Positions 47,180-59,819 of a stretch of 64,000 nt of DNA are shown here, piece by piece (the stretch's first letter is position 1; each line of letters begins with the position of its first letter). Origin of the DNA: Lomentospora prolificans (lineage: Eukaryota; Ascomycota; Sordariomycetes; Microascales; Microascaceae); assembly GCA_029532625.1 (NCBI GenBank), contig JARFXM010000005.1, forward strand, positions 1,736,001-1,800,000, in the 5' to 3' direction. A model generated the notes under the pieces. The model saw nothing but the letters and a program-made list of their open reading frames with translations. It was not told where the DNA came from and searched no databases. The position numbers were made by a program, and so were the translations under genes.

Positions 47180-50100
47180 TCACTCACCCCAGTACTCTGG
47201 TCCTGCCACCTGCTCGAATCCTAGTTCCGCAGCCGCCTTACAAAGCTCCTCTGACGCCCAATTCACCTGCAGGTAGCCAATGACCTCATCCTGCCCAGGC
47301 CACCCGTCCATAAGCTCCAGCTCTCCCCTGATCGGCGCGAGCTTCTCCTCCGGCACGTACTTTTCTGCCAGGGCTCGGAACGCGCATATGGCTCGGCGCA
47401 GGTGGTACCTATTCTTTTCCACCGCTGGACTCCATTCGCTCTCCCCGGAGCGTGCCCATTGGGGGGCGATCCACTGTAGGAGACGGAGCATGCCCTTGTA
47501 ATCGAGGAGGTGTGCGAGTGCCTGCATGTATACGTGGGCTTCCGTGCCCCTCGGCTGCCCGTATGTCTTGGGCATGCTTAAATCCTCACCCCCGGGCCCG
47601 AGTAGAGGCGGCACAGGTGAAATGAGCTGGTCGAACGTCGAGGCGAGGTAGCGGGCCATGGGTCCGATGAGGGTTGAGAAATGAATCTCGCCGCCCTCGA
47701 GGGAACCTTCGCGTATGATGGCATCACCATTCGCATACGCTTGTCCCCGCCGTAGCTCCTTGGCGATATCAAGAATCACAGGTCGCTCAAATTCTTCCAC
47801 CTTGGGCCTGCGCTTGATCTTTACCTCGACATTCGCATCGGGGTTACCCCCCTCCGCTGGATAATCCTCCTCGACTTCGTTTTCCGCCTCAACCTCGAGA
47901 GGCTCTTCCGGATCTGGAACTGGGGGCCGTATATGCTGAGCGAAATGTGCTCGCATCCCGTTCGACACGGCCCTGGCTGTAAAGAAGAACATATCGCAAT
48001 CCATCGCGCAAACCTTTCTCGCCGCAGACAAGACGTCGCAATAGAGCAGAAACGTGGCATAGCCTCTTTCGCTGGGCGGATGCCCCGAAAAGTAGAGGCC
48101 CCTGGGCGAGCTTAGGCGATGGAGAAGTAGATTCCACAACGGCCTCACGTTCATATGCTGTCGTGACCTTTTCTGCACGAGCTCTGAATATTCCTCCACT
48201 AGCCTGATAGCTTCCGTGATCCGGGTGTCATCGGTCGAGGGTCGCGTGTGGGCGAGTGCCGTAGGATGAATTTGGCATAAGAGCGAGATGTACGCCTGGA
48301 AGACGCCAAACGGCACGCGGTTGAAAATCTTCGAGACATCTTTGTCTGACCTTTCGGAAAACCAGCGGACAATATCCTTGTCTAGAGCACTGTCTTGCAG
48401 ATACATATGGAACGGGGCAAAGTGCGACGCGGTTCTCAGCAAAACCGCCAAGGAATGGCCGTGGAGCCTGACCTTGTCGTCGCGCATCTTGTCGTATAGC
48501 TGCTCTACCGTTGGGGGTTGTGCCCTTGCCTTTTCAAAATCGCTGAGGTTGGGAATATGCACTTCGACCACATGCCGGCCGTCGCCGGGTAGGTAGTTCT
48601 CGTTCTGGGGTAGTGTCGCGGTCAACTTGGCGAATAGCTCGCCGTACACCTGTGGGCTTCGCCGGCATGACTCGGGCTGGCGCTGGAATACCATCCACGC
48701 CTCATGCGCATTTCTCGTCGTGCGAATTTCCGTCGCCCACACATTCTCGGGCCCTATTTTGACTTCGGAAGACCGCACGAACTTTGAGAGATTTGCCCGT
48801 GTCTGAATAGTGGGTGTTCTATCGGGAGCCCAACCTGCAAGGATGTCAATCACATCATCAACAAGCTTCCTCGAATAACCAGCCTCCTGCATCGTCAAGC
48901 CAGCTTTCACGGCCCTGGTATAATCATCTCCCGGGTCCTTCTCTTCGTCTATACCGTCTCGGATGACTTTGAATGGCGGCCACGTCTTCCCATGCCGCAG
49001 AGCCTCATCGCGCTCTTGCGCCGTCTTTTCAAGACCCACGAGCGTTACACGAATAGCTTCGAAGCTCTTCCTCTCCAACATTAACGGCTGCTCCAATTCT
49101 CCTGACATGCGGAGTAGCGTCCTCTGCGCCTCCCAGATGAATGCCATATATTGGCGCCCCGAGTGATCCGGCGCCGCGGCGAACATTTGAAGAGCTTGAT
49201 TGTAGGCTTCGTTCTGCTTCGCAAATACCTTATCCTTTGGCAGGAGGCTCGGGATAGTTGTTCGGATGTGCCCCTCTATCACTTTGGCGAGCACAGGGAT
49301 GAGATCGGGCCATACTCTGCAGCAGTGGAAAGCTAATCTCCGGACAGGGATCATGAAAGCCCTGGGGTCGCCGCGTCTACCCAGGTGGGAATCGTCCCGG
49401 CCATACCACTTGGCAACGTACTGCATTAGAGACGCAAGGGATGCCCTCTCGGTAAACGTGGCATTTGGCCGTAAAACTAGACTAAGCAACGGTATGGGGT
49501 GACGGACACCAGAAGAGACGAATCTCTCGACCATGATATCCGAGTTGCGAGCTTGTACTATCCATTCCCAGCGTTCAACGTCGCTACGGCAGTACGACGC
49601 GGACTCGGCTTCGTCAAGAATATCATCTCGGGTTTTGTACTTCTGAAAGCGTTTGTCCGCCGTGAGTAAGAGCTTCGAAAGCAGTACGGGCATTCGCAGA
49701 CGCGGATAAGAGATAAGGTAGCGGGCAGTCTCCAAAAATTCGGCATCGCTCATCCTCCGTACGTCGTCATCCAAGAGGCTCGAAAGGATTGAAGAGGGGG
49801 TCTTTCGGCAATCGCTTCCCTTCTCAAGTTCTCCCCTGCCTTGAAGCAGTTTTGAAACCCACTCCTGGTCCTCCTGGCATTCGTCCTCCTTGGGTTGCAA
49901 AGACTGGTCCTTCTCACTCTTGGATTGTTTGCGCCGGTCCCATACAGTTCGCAACTGCCTGTCCCTCGTCTGAGCGCCTTTCTTTTCTTCTCTCTCAACT
50001 TTTGCGCCATTCGCGCTAGGGGAGTCGTTGTTAGGCTCCGAATGTTCAGTCTCTTTGGTTCCTGGCGGTATGTGCATATCGCGAAGCTTCGTCGTTCGTC

Positions 50101-50490
50101 TGGATGTGGAATCCGTGCTCCCGCTCGAAAGATTGATTTTGCGGAAATTCAGAGGAACTGCTGTAAAAGGCCACCCAGTTCTCAGGTCTCTGGACGAGGA
50201 CTTGGAGCCGTTCGTTTCGCTCTGTTCTCTGTCCGGCCCCAGCGCCGGAAATGAAGGCCATGCTGTTCGGTCGGTAGAATACGTCCGGGTGGTGGCGGCA
50301 CTATTCGCTAATCGGGCTTCGATCGGTCGGCTTGACTTGGACTGTCGGATGGAATAATGTTAGAAGACCCTAGAAGATAGTAATCGATAGTGATCAAGCG
50401 TGATTGGCATACTAGTAAGTACGCGCCACCAAAGCGCAGCATCGAAGGCGACCCATGGTTGCCGAACCCGGAGAGCTGCCGCAGAAGCAT
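47180..50490 (-). CDS. unrecognised large mitochondrial protein, helical (PPR-like?)
   Basis: Two exons on the minus strand, 50490-50413 and 50341-47180. The 71-nt intron is GTATGC, branch TTCTAAC, acceptor CGACAG, phase 0. Taking the ATG at 50077 would lose about 114 N-terminal residues: the frame stays open upstream of it to the intron acceptor and reads sensibly (TAWPSFPALGPD, RTGWPFTAVPLNFRK). The full product has 1,079 residues. The N terminus, MLLRQLSGFGNHGSPSMLRF followed by ARLANSAATTRTYSTD, is rich in Arg/Ser/Ala and acid-poor, as in a mitochondrial presequence. Most of the rest is predicted helical with repeated spacing (AEFLETARYLISYPRL, TYTRAVKAGLTMQEAG-like segments), which suggests a helical-repeat RNA-binding or assembly factor. 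I do not recognise the family. It is divergent from a DUF155 mitochondrial gene. Confidence 0.7.
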
Positions 50491-50960
50491 CCGGCTGGTT
50501 GGTGACCCTATTGAGAAATCATCTGGGAGTATCAACCGCAAGACCTTCGTAGTAGCAGAGACGGTGTGCAGGGGTTTAAGTTGGAACCCCTTTTGAAACT
50601 CTTTATCGCGCTGAATATACTCGAATTTCGCCGTTCTTGTCCACTAGAATTTCACAGTCGCCCTTCGTTTCTCGATCTCGAAAAAGTTCTGGGCGCGCCG
50701 AGGACGAGTTCAGTTCCACCCGAAAAATTAGGATCACGTGAAGATAAGATAAAGAAATTTCAGCAATGCGATGATGCGCCGTCCACGCCGAGAATATCCC
50801 ACCGTCCCGACCGCCAAGTCTTTTTCCGACCCATGACACCACCCTCACACACAACTCTGGCGATCTCAAGGGGAACAGAGAAAGTAGCAGTATCCCCTAA
50901 ATCCCAATCACGCCAACTGTCTACGTCCGGGTTCCCTTCAATGGCTCCGACCCGTCAACT
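50491..50960. promoter_or_regulatory. 470-bp bidirectional promoter of two mitochondrial genes
   Basis: Separates the start codons of two divergently transcribed genes whose products both carry mitochondrial-type presequences. Contains GGATCACGTGAAG near 50731 with an E-box-like CACGTG core. No coding signal. Confidence 0.5.
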
Positions 50961-52316
50961 ATGCGCTCCACTTACACAAGGATGGGCCCCTGGGCAACGC
51001 TAAGCCGCCCGACGGCAGCCCACCGAGTCCTCTCGACCACCGGCTCGCGACCGCTCCTCACCACCACAGCCTCTACGTCTCCGCGGGCGAAACTCCGCCG
51101 GGCATTCCATCCCACACCGACCTTCTTGCTCCCACGGCGCAGGGACTTCTTCACTTCCAACGTCTACCTCCAGAAGAAGGAAAGCTACGAACCGGCCGCG
51201 AACGAGTACGATGGCGGCAAGGACGCGGCCTCGACCGCGCCGGGTGCGCACCCTATCAAACGCAAGGCCCGTACGACGGGCGTTAAGAAGTCTCTTCGCC
51301 GCGTCGCTATCATTGCGCAGCAGCAGCCGACGAGCCGCTCTCTTACCTCCCGCGAGGGGGACACGCCGAGCCTGATAAGTGCGGTTTGCGTCGCCGAAGG
51401 GTTCAACATGAATGCGATTCCCCAAATCCTCTCCAGCCGCGGCTACGAAATTGACCCTGACGGCACCGGCTTCGAAGCCGCTGAAGTAGTACACGCCCGC
51501 GACCCGGAGACCGGCGCCGACATCTTTGTCTTCCCCTCCGGTACTGTCGTGACTTGGTCTCTCCCCACCGACGAAATCGTGAAATACCTTCTCGAAGCCG
51601 CCGAGGATCCGCACGAATCGAGTCGCCGCGAGGTCGAGGATCTAGACTACGTCTGCGACCCATCTCGCGACACGAGCCTCATGAAGGACGACCTCGTCGT
51701 CCTCGGCACGCGCCGCGAGACCACCACCCAAGACCCCGACTCCGACTCCGACTCCGAACCCTCCCGCCTAAACACCACCCTCGCCAAGGTCGCTTTCTCT
51801 TCCGGCCTAGCCCGCTCCACCAAGCTCGCCGTCCTCGAAGCCGACCTCGCCTCCTACTTTGAACACACCCGCTCCATCCCTTCCATCCTAGCCCAAGGCT
51901 CACGCCTCCCCCTCTCCCGCACCTTCATCCACAAAAAGACCGGTGAGCTCCTCAGCCTCTCGGCCCGCCTAAACAACTACTCCGAGCTCACCGACTCCCT
52001 GCCCGACATCTTCTGGGATAGCCGCTCCGAGCTGGGTCTCGAGGGCTACTACGACCAGGTCGGCCGTGCCCTCGACGTCAACGTGAGGATCCGCACGCTA
52101 AACCAACGTCTCGATTATGCGCAGGACATTGCCAGCGTGCTGAGGGAGATGTCGAGCGAGAGGCACAGCACGAGGCTTGAGGTCATCATCATCTTGTTAA
52201 TTGCCGTCGAGGTCGTCTTCGAGTTGAGGAGGGAGTGGAAGGAACACAAGGCCCAGAAGGCCAAGGCCCTCGAGGCCGGCGCTGCCCCTGCCACCGCCGT
52301 CATCGCGGCGAATTAA
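50961..52316 (+). CDS. mitochondrial RMND1/Rmd1-family (DUF155) protein, MRX10-like
   Basis: Single exon, 451 residues. The first ~75 residues are Arg/Ser/Thr/Ala-rich with almost no acidic residues, a mitochondrial presequence. The DUF155 domain spans roughly 135-420: LISAVCVAEGFNMNAI, then VVHARDPETGADIFVFPSGTVVTWSLP, the basic/acidic linker with DPDSDSDSEPS, KVAFSSGLARSTKLAVLE, and the C-terminal VGRALDVNVRIRTLNQRLDYA block. A single hydrophobic anchor near the end (LEVIIILLIAVEVVFEL) places it as a tail-anchored inner-membrane protein, as in human RMND1 and yeast Mrx10, which support mitochondrial translation. The family call is strong. The Mrx10 rather than Rmd1 assignment rests on the presequence. 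Confidence 0.88.
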   Translation: MRSTYTRMGPWATLSRPTAAHRVLSTTGSRPLLTTTASTSPRAKLRRAFHPTPTFLLPRRRDFFTSNVYLQKKESYEPAANEYDGGKDAASTAPGAHPIKRKARTTGVKKSLRRVAIIAQQQPTSRSLTSREGDTPSLISAVCVAEGFNMNAIPQILSSRGYEIDPDGTGFEAAEVVHARDPETGADIFVFPSGTVVTWSLPTDEIVKYLLEAAEDPHESSRREVEDLDYVCDPSRDTSLMKDDLVVLGTRRETTTQDPDSDSDSEPSRLNTTLAKVAFSSGLARSTKLAVLEADLASYFEHTRSIPSILAQGSRLPLSRTFIHKKTGELLSLSARLNNYSELTDSLPDIFWDSRSELGLEGYYDQVGRALDVNVRIRTLNQRLDYAQDIASVLREMSSERHSTRLEVIIILLIAVEVVFELRREWKEHKAQKAKALEAGAAPATAVIAAN

Positions 52317-53225
52317 AGAGTGCCGGCCGCGTTTGGTTAGGCTCAACCGTCTGCTCGTGCCGAACAGGCTGGGCTTAGCGGATTGTAACTTAGATGTATT
52401 TGTATTCAAGAAGCGTATAGACCAGAACGACCATTGACGAATAGAAAAGCCACTCAATCACCAGGCGGTTACTCCTCTTCCCTACCTTTGCGCTATTCTG
52501 GTCTGCGATCCTGATGTTCCAGCACGCTTTTAAGCAACGAATCGCCGGTCGGGCATAAGCGCGAGCCCAGGCAGCCGCTCCATTAGGCACTGAAAATATG
52601 GTGAACAATGGAATATCGTCAAATTCCTATCCGTGAATTCGCTATTAATAGATATAGAAAAACCCTCTAATCCTCACACAACAAGGCTTTTTGTCCCTGA
52701 ACAAAAACACTTCAAACCTTCCATCCCGCCAGCCATCCGCTCAGCACTCATCAGCACACATATTTTCTTTTCTTTTTTAGTTCGCCATCTTAGGCTCTTT
52801 TTTAATTGTATTCTCATCCATCTATGATGAGACTCGAGCAGGAAGAATCAAAATCGAATGCAAAGTGAAAGGTCGCATAAACGAATAACCGAGGCCTACA
52901 TAAATCTGTCGGCCAAGTGATTAAGAAGGGAAATCCACGAATATAAACACAGTGTTCCAACCTTTCCGAACGCCGACCGAACCATGCCCTTTCCTTCCCT
53001 TTGGATAATAGCATGCGTCCACCCCGTCCGGAAATATTCGAACAAGAACAAGTGAAGAAAGCAGATGCATGCGGGAGAACCCAGAAACGCGGGTTCCCCC
53101 TGATGGAGGCACAATAACCTGCCTCAGCCCTTCTTCCTAACTCCCAACCTTCGCTTAAATCTACAGCTCTTCGGCCACTGTCGAGATACAACGTAATAGA
53201 CGATCATATAAGCGTTACTTATACT
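52317..53225. other. convergent intergenic region
   Basis: About 910 bp between facing stop codons of the DUF155 and RSC58-like genes. Presumably both 3' UTRs. Nothing else recognised. Confidence 0.45.
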
Positions 53226-56200
53226 TTACTGGCTCATCGGGACTGGGCTGTCAGTCTGAGGCAAGGTTTGAGGCACCGGCTGGGGTGTAAGGCTTTGTCG
53301 CTGCTCTGCTTGTCCGAGTTGGACTGACGGCGCTCTCTGGGCAGAAGGGATGACGGGAACCGGGACTGGCGACACCTTGGCCGGAATCTGGTGCTGAAGG
53401 CCCGGGGAGCCCTGAGCCCCACCATTGAGCATCCTCTGTTGCGCTGGGGGGACTTGTTGTAGTGCACCAGGCATATTGGGACGCGCAGGGACCGGGGCCG
53501 GAGAACGATTCACAGGCTGGCCGACGCCAAGTCCAATTCCGGCGAGACCCGCAACGGGAGAGCCGTACGCCCCATTTCCATCCCTGGCTGCGGCTCGCAC
53601 CCTGGCCTGCTCAATCATACGCTGTTGTTGGCTTTCAGGCATTACGGTGTGATATCCAGTGAGGCCGGGAGCGGTGCTAGCTCCGCTAGACATGTGGGGT
53701 GTTCCGGTCACGCTAGCGGCACGGGGCATGGGGGAACGGTGAGCGTTCTGCATGGAATGTTGGACAGGAGTACCGTAACGCTGCGGTGGTTGTTGAACTT
53801 GTTGTTGCTGGTAGGGGTTCGGAACATAAGCCTGGGGCTGTTGGGGTACGTGCGGGGACGCAGTGCGCTGGGGGACAGCGCCATTGGGGTAATTGGCGTA
53901 AGGAACCGCGCCTCGAGGGACTTGCTGTTGAGCATAAGGCTGGGCCTGTTGATACGGGCTCGCATACGTGGCGTTCGGGCTTCGGTGCTGTGGCGTGTTG
54001 GCATAAGCGGCTGGATTCTGCTGCGGCCTTTGGTTGGGGGTATATTGCTGCATGCCCTGGTGACCGTAAGGGGTCTGCGTCTTGGCTAGTTGAGGCGCAA
54101 ATGGAGCCGTGTAGCCGTTAGGTCGGTACTGCTGGGCCATCGGTCTTTGCGGTTGGAGGTGATGCTGGGATGGTGACTGGTGGGGCGGAGCGGGTCGAGC
54201 GACCTGAGCCTGAGGCGAGGGCACCGTATGACTAGAAACCGATCGGTAATAGTGCGGTTGGGGGACGGGAGTCCGTGACTGCGGGTGAGGCGTGAACTGG
54301 GCGGGATTACCCGGGTGGTACTGGTTTGCGTAGGGCGTCGCATTGTGAGCTCGGTGAGCAGAAGCCCGCGCGGCAGCATTAGAGTTGGCGGCTTGTTGCA
54401 TCTTCTGCTGCTGCTGCTGCTGCTGCTGTTGCTGTTGCTGTTGCATCTTCGCCTGGACCTCTTGCCTCAAGCGCTCTTGAGCGGCGGCTTCATCTTCCGC
54501 CATGATACCATGATATTCTTCCAATTCAATGGGCACCCTGCTGCTCACGAGTAGGTCGTTCAGTTGGTCCCCATCCAGTTTCGCAACGGCGTAAGGCGGC
54601 AGGCTCCGAATGATAGAAAGCAAGAGTGACTTGAGGGTTTCGTATGTAGCGAGCTCATCCTCGGAAGGGGGCGGAAGCTGACTGTTGGTGAGCATGTCCG
54701 GTTCACCGACAGCCAACCGATTCGTTGACGTGACAGATTTGCTGATGTTTCTGATATGCTGGAACGAGGAGAGAGTGAGAATCAGATCGTCAACTTCCTC
54801 TAGTAGGTCATCGACGTCCTGCTCGGCGGCCGTCTTTATTGTAGTCGGGGGAGGTTCAAAGACGGTCATCTTCTTGTCACCGTCCATCTCAGTGATGGCG
54901 GCTTCGATGATTGCGGGATCGATCTCGATTTCTAGAGCCTTCACCTCGGACGTTTTGCCGTTAGTTTTAGCCTCATCAAGGGACTCGTCCATCTCGTCCT
55001 GTTTAGGCCAATATCTAGCAGGGATGAGGTCATAAAACTCGTACTGGCCCTTTTGCTGCCACCAGATGCGACCGGCAAGGGTAGACGGGACAACAGCGCC
55101 TGAGTCATCTCTGGAAGGCGAAAAGCTGGAGAAGGCAGTTCGGAAAAGCGACTCCATTTCGGACATCTCCAGTTCCGTAGTTGAAGGTTTGTGGCCGGCG
55201 AGACTCTGGGCCCGCTCCCGTTGCTTGGTCTTGATGGGGGACTCGGACGTCGCTTTAGTGTAGTCAAGATAATGGCCTACCGACAAGGGCTGGTTCGGGA
55301 AGGCATTAGGCCACTTGGTCCACGGGTTGTGGGATTTAGGGTGGTGAAAACCGAGCACATTCTCCTTAGCGTTAGGCTTCGCTTGTGGCTGTTTTGTAGC
55401 GGTCGGCAAGAGGGGAACTCGATTCTTGGGCGCAGGCAGAGTATCACCGAGAGTTTTTGGGACGCTGACTGGAGACTTCTTGTCAGCGCCATCAACACCT
55501 GCGACCATGACGGTTGCCTTAACACCAGGCGGAAGCTTTTGCGCAAACTCTTCAGTCCTGTCCGAAACGTCGTCCATTGTCGTGGCAGGGCTAGTGAAAA
55601 GAGTAATGGGCTCCTCGTGTCGGCCTGGGACGGTTACAGCGAGGAGAGTTTGTTTAGTGGGGTGTGATGGAGAAATGGGATGAGCCTGGGGGTACGCAAT
55701 TTCTAGCTTGCAGTGCTTGCGGCAGTGGTCATGAAGAGCCAACAGGGCCTGGGTTTGCTCTGGAGATGCGGAGTTGGATAGTCGCGACCGGATGACTGAG
55801 TAGAGATCATTTGCTAACTCCTGGATATTGGAGTACTCGCCCTGCGAAACCCTGTCGGAAATAGTTTCCGAGGGCAGACCGGTCGAGTCCTCTGATCTAG
55901 CACGTTTTGCTGGGGGGGCATCGTCAGATGTAGGGACCGTTTGCGTGAACACTGACGGTTTGAGGTCGTATCTAGAGTGAGGAGAGCGCGACAGTTAGTA
56001 AAAGCCGCGAGGAAGTTATAAGGCTTTGAGAAAGCCTAAGATGTTCACGAGAGGTTGACGGTACAGTAGGCTTGATGGACGTGACGAATAGTGCAGGTGG
56101 AGCCATGGATCCGGGATAGAAACAAAAAACACAAGAGACAAGAACATAGGCGAAATGAATGCTGCAACCCACCTCTGGATGAACTTAAAGAAGACATCAA

Positions 56201-56468
56201 TCTCCTCTTTCGTATGTTTTAGCGCTGGACCAGCACCGTTCGCGGCCGGTGTGCCATTCGGAGCTGGCGTGTCGCCCTGCGCGGTTTGGGCGTCCTCGGT
56301 CCCATCGTCACGTTTCCTTTTACTGGCGACGGCGATAGACTGTTCGGTAGATAGCTGAGACTGCTGCTGAGACTCAAGCGACGGCATCGCGGGCGAAGGT
56401 TGATGTTCGACCTTGACGGAATCGTGGGTGGTAGGCCCGTTCACCTCGGCCACCCCTGGCTGCGCCAT
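53226..56468 (-). CDS. RSC58-like chromatin-remodelling complex subunit
   Basis: Two exons on the minus strand, 56468-56173 and 55971-53226. The 201-nt intron runs GTGGGT, branch ACTAAC, acceptor CTCTAG, and splicing gives VFFKFIQRYDLKPSVFTQ. The product has 1,013 residues. The N-terminal ~100 residues carry a basic nuclear signal (SKRKRDDG). A helical bromodomain-like region follows (QGEYSNIQELANDLYSVIRS, LALHDHCRKHCKLE). The block SGAVVPSTLAGRIWWQQKGQYEF aligns by eye with yeast Rsc58. Another conserved helix is VDDLLEEVDDLILTLSSFQHIRN. The C-terminal ~400 residues are Gln/Pro/Tyr-rich low complexity with a poly-Gln run. RSC58 identity is tentative; a nuclear chromatin or transcription regulator is well supported. 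Confidence 0.6.
54402..54445. repeat. CAG/CAA trinucleotide repeat coding poly-Gln
   Basis: About fourteen Gln codons on the minus strand (perfect CAG run plus alternating CAA/CAG), inside the RSC58-like gene at about residue 610. A polymorphism-prone site. Confidence 0.85.
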
Positions 56469-58476
56469 GGTTCCGTCGGGGTGCAAAACTCAGGCCGTCG
56501 CTCCGATAAGTTGGTGATAAAGCGCGACGAGATGGGCTCAGTCGGCAAAGATCCTTTTCTTCGATAGAGAATCCGTGTTTGCGAGGATGGAGAGACGATG
56601 GGGAAAAAAAAACTGGGTCGGGAGTGAATCTAGCCTATGGTGGAGCAGAAACGATCTCGAGGGAAGAGTCGATTAAGGGGAAGGAATGATAGATTAGACG
56701 ATGCCACAGAAGAATAAAGACAATGAATGTGGTCGTGTATCGTGGGAGGAGATGGGGGAGTTGGCGTGGAGGATTCCGAGTCGGCTCGTCGATAATCGCG
56801 ACGCGCGCTGGATTTTGGTGGAATTGGAAAGGTTCCAACGTTCGGAGGGGAATTTTGGCTTTGCTGACTATTGCCGTTGGTTATACCAGACGATAATTCC
56901 GTTCCTGGCACTTTTAGTTGGCTGATGGGCTCCGACAAGGGCGTGCAGTTACGTGCAGAGGGGGACAGCAGGAATTTACTGCGCGAAGCGAGGTTTGCGT
57001 ACTTGAGATGTAGCGTCCTTCTCGCGGCAAGAAGGCGTCCTGGAAAATCTGGCCTGGAGCCTGGGGCCTTCTGGTCTGTGAGGCGAGGGAAGGGCTGGCA
57101 GAAGGAAAATCGCTTGCTCGGACGCGGTGGTCGAGCAAATGTACTCGCTAACACAACAGGTCAAGGTAGGCTAAGGAATCTGTTAGGCAGGGGAAATAAA
57201 CAACGGCTCCACAGCCGTTGCGAGAAACGGAGACGACAGAGACAGAATAAAGGTCTAAAAAAGAAGAGACCGAAACACGAGAACCACAGATGTGATTTCC
57301 ATCAGTAATTCTCGCCCAAACATCACTTCCTTTCAACAGGTGATGAAAATGAGAAGAAAAATGGGGGGAGTAAAATTCTATCAGACAGTCTTGATAGAAA
57401 GCACCTCAAGGAGGCTGATGGACACTTGGTACTTTGCTGAGCAAGAGTAACTACCGGATGTACCTCAACCACGCTTATCCTATTTCGGAGAATCGGCTCG
57501 GGACTCTTGGTTCAATCACGTGATAGCTAAACCGGCCGTTCAATGCTTGCTCAAGTTCATCGCATACAAGATCGCCTAGCATCGCAATGCATACGGTGCG
57601 TCTCTACTTCAAGGAGGCGTTCAAGGCCGCAAGGTGGTATTCAATTGAGAATTACAGCTTAGAGTAAAGACTGGGGAAATTAAGAGGGATTCCATTGCGT
57701 TTAAATAGGACCTTTCTCCGGCTTCTTATGCTCTAACCTAACTGAACGAGCTTGGGTTGTCAGAGATCCGCGTGCAGATGGCCTAAGTGTCTCATCCAGT
57801 CTCAAAAAAATAGCCAATAACACCCTTGGCTAGGTGCGGATCCAATAACAGAGCACTAGACCATTTGGACTAGATGATCTTGGGCGCCACTGCCTTGGAC
57901 TGTCGCTGGTGTCATCCGTCCTCTTACACTCGCTCCTTCGACCTGTAGCCGTTACTGATGTCAGAAGAGGTCGGTTATCCAGTCAAATGGCGTTTTAAAT
58001 AGAAATAATTCTCAAAAGGAAGTAGGCGGGCAGCATTGTTAGCATTGTTAGCGCGAGTGTTGAGATTATCTTACAAGAAACTGGATGGACGAAAACACCC
58101 ATCACCGAAGCAAGGGACCAACAAGGCTGCATGCAATAAAACAAGTAAATAGCTAGTTATTCTGTAATGCTAATCGATGAACCCCGAATGCCATGCTCTG
58201 ATGGTGCACTTGGCAAGGATAATTCGCTATCGATCATGGGCTTAATCTTGTAGTGGTATTTCGCGAATAATCCGCTGAAAAGACAAAAGTAATGTAATCT
58301 GTTCTGGTTCTGTGCCTCCCCACGACTTCCATTTCCATTCACCATATACATGGACTCCCCGGTATTGATTACTTGTGCCAGGCCACCTTCACCCTGTTAT
58401 GATAGGAAGCTCCAGATCACGATATGCTCTCCGTACAAAGAGGAGGTAAAAAGGAGTGAATCTTACAGCACGGCAT
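56469..58476. other. 2 kb intergenic region upstream of the RSC58-like gene
   Basis: Holds the promoter of the RSC58-like gene (left) and the PEP4 3' flank (right). Overlapping ORFs at 56630-57308 on both strands are compositionally biased and not supported. A ten-base direct duplication (GCATTGTTAG twice) lies near 58032-58051. Confidence 0.4.

Positions 58477-59819
<1,343 letters not shown>

Noticed and set aside
56630..57308. Overlapping ORFs on both strands (174 and 145 codons)
   Set aside because: They are mirror products of biased sequence upstream of the RSC58-like gene; neither shows conserved motifs.
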